DNA from: Streptomyces alboflavus
GTDB taxonomy: Bacteria; Actinomycetota; Actinomycetes; Streptomycetales; Streptomycetaceae
Assembly (NCBI RefSeq): GCF_000716675.1
Contig: NZ_JNXT01000076.1
Coordinates: forward strand, 1-35,385
Direction of reading: 5' to 3'
DNA length: 35,385 nt
Shown here: one piece after another, positions 32,476-35,385 of the stretch
Position numbering within the stretch: position 1 is the stretch's first letter
How the letters are laid out: every line of letters starts with the position of its first letter
The notes under the pieces: model-generated
Seen by the model: only the letters and a program-made list of their open reading frames with translations
The model's database searches: none
What the model was told of the DNA's origin: nothing
Program-made: the position numbers and the translations under genes

Positions 32476-33660
32476 TCACTCCGCGCCGTTCCGGGCGACC
32501 GCCACCACCCCCAGGGCCACCACCGCGAGCCCGCCGCCGACCAGCAGGACGTCGCTCACGCCGATCCCGTCCGCGACCCGGCCCCCGGTCAGCGCGCCCA
32601 CCGCGATGGCCACGTTGAACACCCCCGCGAACAGCGCGGACGCCGCTTCCCTGGCTCCCGGCGCGGCCTCCATCACCCAGTTCTGCGAGGACACCGACAC
32701 GCCTCCGTACGAGAGGCCCCAGGCGACCAGGAGCACCACCGACACGGCGAGCGAACCCCCGGCCGGGACCAGCAGGAGCATCACGGCGCCGAGCACCGCC
32801 GAGATCAGCAGGAGCGCGCGGCGCGGGTCGCGGGCGGCGAGGGAGCCGCCGAGGAAGTTCCCGGCGATCCCGGCGACGCCGTAGACGAGCAGCAGCCCGC
32901 TGACGAGGCCCGCGCCGAGGTCCGGAACCCGCTCCAGGACGGGTCGCACATAGGTGTACGCGGTGAAGTGGCCGACGACGAGCAGCGCCACCGCGATCAG
33001 GCCGATCCGCAGCCGCGGCATCCGCAGCAGCTCGGGGAAGACGCCGAGGCGCACCGGCTCGGCGGGCGGGAGCGGCGGAAGGACGACGGCGAGCAGCACG
33101 GCGACGGCGACACCGAGCACGGCCACGGCACCGAACGCCCAGCGCCAGCCCGCGAGTTCGCCGAGGAAGGTGCCCGCGGGCACGCCGAGCACCGACGCCA
33201 CGGCTATCCCGCTGAAGATCACGGCGGTGGCCCGGCCGATGGACTCGGCGCGCACCAGGCGTACGGCGAGGGAGGCGGCGACGGCCCAGACGCCGCCGAT
33301 GCACAGGCCGACGACGATGCGGGCGCCGAGGAGCACGGCGAAGGTCGGCGCGAGCGCGGACAGCAGGTTCACGGCGCCGAGCAGCAGCATCAGGGCGCAC
33401 AGCACGGCGCGCCGGTCCGCGCGGCGGACGGCGACGGGGAGGAGCAGGGCGGCGAGGGCCGCGACGAGGCCGGGCAGGGTGACGGTGAGCCCCGCGGTGC
33501 CGTCGCTGACGTGCAGGCCCGAGGACAGGGAGGTGAGCAGTCCCACGGGGAGCATTTCCGTGGTGACGACGGAGAAGGTGGCGGCCGCGACGGCGACGAC
33601 GGACAGCGGCAGGGACCGTCGTCCGGTGGGGACCGGCGCGATTTCAGTCACGGTTTTCAT
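32476..33660 (-). CDS. MFS transporter, DHA1 drug/metabolite exporter type
   Basis: A 394-residue membrane protein with about 12 helices in the major facilitator superfamily. It looks like the AraJ/NepI/PbuE-type proton-driven exporter group: FSVVTTEMLPVGLLTSLSSGLHVSDGTAGL at the start, the loop RRADRRAVL between helices 2 and 3, GLCIGGVWAVAASLAVRLV, and the antiporter-like IAVASVLGVPAGTFLGELAGWRWAF in helix 5. The ATG at 33660 was chosen; a GTG two codons earlier is possible. It is divergent from the LysR gene, so the regulator likely controls it, perhaps inducibly by the exported compound, which is unknown. Confidence 0.92.
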   Translation of the reverse strand: MKTVTEIAPVPTGRRSLPLSVVAVAAATFSVVTTEMLPVGLLTSLSSGLHVSDGTAGLTVTLPGLVAALAALLLPVAVRRADRRAVLCALMLLLGAVNLLSALAPTFAVLLGARIVVGLCIGGVWAVAASLAVRLVRAESIGRATAVIFSGIAVASVLGVPAGTFLGELAGWRWAFGAVAVLGVAVAVLLAVVLPPLPPAEPVRLGVFPELLRMPRLRIGLIAVALLVVGHFTAYTYVRPVLERVPDLGAGLVSGLLLVYGVAGIAGNFLGGSLAARDPRRALLLISAVLGAVMLLLVPAGGSLAVSVVLLVAWGLSYGGVSVSSQNWVMEAAPGAREAASALFAGVFNVAIAVGALTGGRVADGIGVSDVLLVGGGLAVVALGVVAVARNGAE

Positions 33661-33707
33661 GGGCACCAGCCAACGCCCGAGGGGTCACCGGGAACAACGT
33701 CGGACCT

Positions 33708-33733
33708 CTCATCCTTGAATGAGCGTGGCTCAT
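33708..33733. promoter_or_regulatory. LysR-type operator between exporter and regulator
   Basis: ATGAG-CGTGG-CTCAT (33719-33733) is a perfect dyad containing T-N11-A, the signature of LysR binding sites. A further CTCAT at 33708-33712 makes a second, overlapping dyad CTCAT-N6-ATGAG. The site is 26 bp before the LysR start and about 48-75 bp before the exporter start, fitting autoregulation and divergent control. Confidence 0.75.
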
Positions 33734-33758
33734 CGATCGAGGGACGGGGCGAACGCGT

Positions 33759-34652
33759 ATGAGTGGGCTCGAGGTCCGGGAGCTGGAGTGTTTCCTGGCG
33801 CTGGCCGAGGAGCTGCACTTCGGCCGGGCGGGTGAGCGGCTCTACGTCTCGCAGAGCCGGGTCAGCCAGCTGCTTGCCGCACTGGAGCAGCGCATCGGCG
33901 CGCGCCTCGTGGAGCGTACTAGCCGCCGGGTGCGGCTGACCCCGCTCGGCGAGCGTTTCCACGCGGAACTGCGGCCCGCGTACGCGGAGTTGGCGGACGT
34001 GGTGGGGCGGGCGCGGGAGTCGGCGCGGGGTGTGGCGGGCCGGATCAGGATCGGCTTCCAGGGGACGGCGGACGCGCGTCTGATGGAGGCGATCACGACG
34101 TTCCAGAAGCGGCATCCGGGGTGTGTGACGGAGATCGTGGAGGTGCCGTTCGCGGACCCCTTCGGGGCGGTGCGCCAGGGTGACGTGGACGCGGCGATCG
34201 TGCTGCTTCCGGTGGCGGAGCCCGAGCTGGTGCTCGGCCCGCTCTTCTCACGGCAGCAGCAGACGGTGGCGGTGTCGGTACGGCATCCGTTCGCGTCCCG
34301 TACGTCCCTTGCCGCGGCCGAGCTCGCCGACGTGCCCCTGATCTCGGCGGCGGCGCCCGCTCCCGCGTACTGGCGCGAGGCGCAGGCGCCGTCGGCCGTG
34401 CCCGCGCCCGCCGTGCGCACCCTCCAGGAGGGGCTGACACTGGTGGCCGCGGACCGGGGCGCGATGCTGCTCTGCCGTCCGACGGCCGAGTACCACGGGC
34501 GGCGGGACGTGGTGTTCGTGCCGGTGGAGGGGGTGCCGGACTCGGTGCTCGGCCTGGTGTGGCACCGGGACGGGGAGACGGAGCGGGTGCGGGCGTTCGC
34601 GCGGGCGGTGGCCGGGGCGGGGGCGGCCGACGAGGGCGCGTCGGCCGCCTGA
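33759..34652 (+). CDS. LysR-family transcriptional regulator
   Basis: A 297-residue DNA-binding regulator. The N-terminal helix-turn-helix is typical: VRELECFLALAEELHFGRAGERLYVSQSRVSQLLAALEQRIGARLVERTSRRVRLTPLGERF, residues about 6-67. A substrate-binding domain with a type 2 periplasmic fold follows, starting RIRIGFQGTADARLMEAITTFQKRHPGC near 92. The GRAGERLYVSQSRVSQ form is common in Streptomyces LysR proteins beside transporters. The effector is unknown. Its target is most likely the divergent MFS exporter through the dyad between them. Its stop codon lies in one arm of a hairpin shared with the convergent gene. Confidence 0.94.
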   Translation: MSGLEVRELECFLALAEELHFGRAGERLYVSQSRVSQLLAALEQRIGARLVERTSRRVRLTPLGERFHAELRPAYAELADVVGRARESARGVAGRIRIGFQGTADARLMEAITTFQKRHPGCVTEIVEVPFADPFGAVRQGDVDAAIVLLPVAEPELVLGPLFSRQQQTVAVSVRHPFASRTSLAAAELADVPLISAAAPAPAYWREAQAPSAVPAPAVRTLQEGLTLVAADRGAMLLCRPTAEYHGRRDVVFVPVEGVPDSVLGLVWHRDGETERVRAFARAVAGAGAADEGASAA

Positions 34653-34671
34653 TCGCCCGTGGCTCAGGCGG
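34645..34671. terminator. Hairpin whose arms contain both convergent stop codons
   Basis: CCGCCTGA (34645-34652) pairs perfectly with TCAGGCGG (34664-34671). The TGA of the LysR gene and the complementary TCA of the DUF1203 gene each lie in an arm, and the 11-bp loop is the whole intergenic space. Confidence 0.6.
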
Positions 34672-35170
34672 GGCGCCTGACCTCGAAGTGGAAGCAGCCG
34701 TACTCCACGGCGCGGACGTGCACCAGGGCGACCCGGGGGTCGGCGAAGGCCTCCGTGAGGGCCTCGTCGAAGGCCGCCGTGGTGTCCTCGGGGACCTCCA
34801 GGAGGCGGCCGCCGACGATGTTGCCGCCGGCGTCGTAGCGGCGGAACGTGCGCAGGGCGCCCGGGCGGACGTACGGGTACTCCGCCGGGGCCGGGGCCGG
34901 GCCCTCGCAGGGGTCCGCGTGGATGAACACCGGGCCCTGCTCGTCGTACGCGCCCGGGTCGGCGCCGGTTTCCGCCGCCCAGCGGCGCAGGGGGGCGTAC
35001 GAGACCAGGGCGATGCGTTCGCCCTGCCGGGCGGGGCGCAGGCAGCAGCGGAGGGGGTCGCCGCCCTCCGGGTCGGTGAACGGTACGCAGGGGCGGCCCG
35101 CGTCGTCCGTGTGGCGGAGCTGCTTGAGGGTGTCGGGGGTGAGGGGGCGCGGGGCGAATGCTGTGCTCAT
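34664..35170 (-). CDS. DUF1203 family protein
   Basis: A 168-residue soluble protein of the DUF1203 family, whose function is not known to me. Typical features are a CRCCL-like RCCLRPARQGERIALVSYAPL segment (about 42-62), then GPVFIHADPCEG, RRYDAGGNIVGGRLLE near 110-125, and the C-terminal VHVRAVEYGCFHFEVRRP. Several conserved Cys and His suggest metal or cofactor binding, but this is a guess. The ATG at 35170 gives the usual N-terminus. It converges on the LysR gene with only 11 bp between stops. There is no obvious functional link to its neighbours. Confidence 0.9.
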   Translation of the reverse strand: MSTAFAPRPLTPDTLKQLRHTDDAGRPCVPFTDPEGGDPLRCCLRPARQGERIALVSYAPLRRWAAETGADPGAYDEQGPVFIHADPCEGPAPAPAEYPYVRPGALRTFRRYDAGGNIVGGRLLEVPEDTTAAFDEALTEAFADPRVALVHVRAVEYGCFHFEVRRPA

Positions 35171-35260
35171 GGGCCCAGGTTCGCCCCTCCGCTCCGCCCC
35201 GGCTGGCGGTTTCCGGACGCCTACCTCGCCCTGGGCCGGGGGCACCCCCGAATCGGCCCA

Positions 35261-35385
35261 CCCACCCACCCGCCCGGACTTGTCCCGGGCCTGCCCGAAA
35301 GCCCGGCACCCCCAGCCCCGCCCGGGCGCACCCCCGCATCGCGCTCCGCGCTCGTCCTCAAACGCCGGACGGGCTTTTCCCCACC
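35261..35385. repeat. Intergenic palindromic repeat copy at right edge
   Basis: The core CCTCAAACGCCGGACGGGCT (35356-35375) is identical to that at 3957-3976, preceded by GCGCTCCGCGCTCGT as in the other copies. Bases 35261-35282 are the exact reverse complement of 11-32. The copy may continue beyond the window. The preceding 35171-35260 contains the DUF1203 upstream region with no further gene. Confidence 0.65.

Overview
The window reads as chromosomal DNA of a Streptomyces or a close relative. Base composition is very GC-rich, with G or C at nearly every third codon position. GTG and TTG starts are common. The gene set is typical of streptomycetes: Fe-type superoxide dismutase, PepN, a streptogrisin, asd, Nei-type glycosylase, RpiB and an ECF sigma factor. 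I find 29 protein-coding genes. I see no tRNA, rRNA, CRISPR array, insertion sequence, integrase or phage gene. Most of it looks like ordinary core chromosome, and I do not claim a new defence or biosynthetic system.

Layout. 0-4.6 kb: SpoIIE-like phosphatase, Eis-type acetyltransferase, small membrane protein of the superinfection-immunity family, Nei/Fpg glycosylase and RpiB. 4.8-11.9 kb: three paralogous APC amino-acid permeases, with an FAD-linked oxidase and a lone BioY between the first and second. 12-16.5 kb: sodF preceded by a good Nur-box match, a small Cys-pair protein, a mycothiol-type DsbA-fold oxidoreductase and PepN. 16.6-29.2 kb: a block rich in exported hydrolases (streptogrisin D-like protease, serine beta-lactamase-like hydrolase, Tat-type phosphoesterase, subtilase, M28 peptidase), interspersed with an AbiEi-like/DUF559-like protein, a NUDIX hydrolase and a CGNR protein. 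29.4-32.4 kb: an ECF sigma factor translationally coupled to a membrane-anchored partner, divergent from asd, then a tiny secreted peptide. 32.4-35.2 kb: an MFS exporter divergent from a LysR regulator with a clear T-N11-A site between them, then a DUF1203 protein.

How the parts relate. Several genes plausibly handle extracellular protein and its products: secreted endo- and exopeptidases, cytoplasmic PepN and the amino-acid permeases. sodF, the mycothiol-type oxidoreductase and the DNA glycosylase fit oxidative-stress handling. Most genes appear to be single transcription units. Convergent pairs are separated by strong perfect hairpins, many of them probably bidirectional terminators.

The least explained material is non-coding. 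A family of palindromic intergenic repeats occurs at least five times, twice as large paired inverted structures of about 205-265 bp. Two unrelated 15-bp tandem repeats each straddle a stop codon. Several dyads lie upstream of the permeases and the subtilase.
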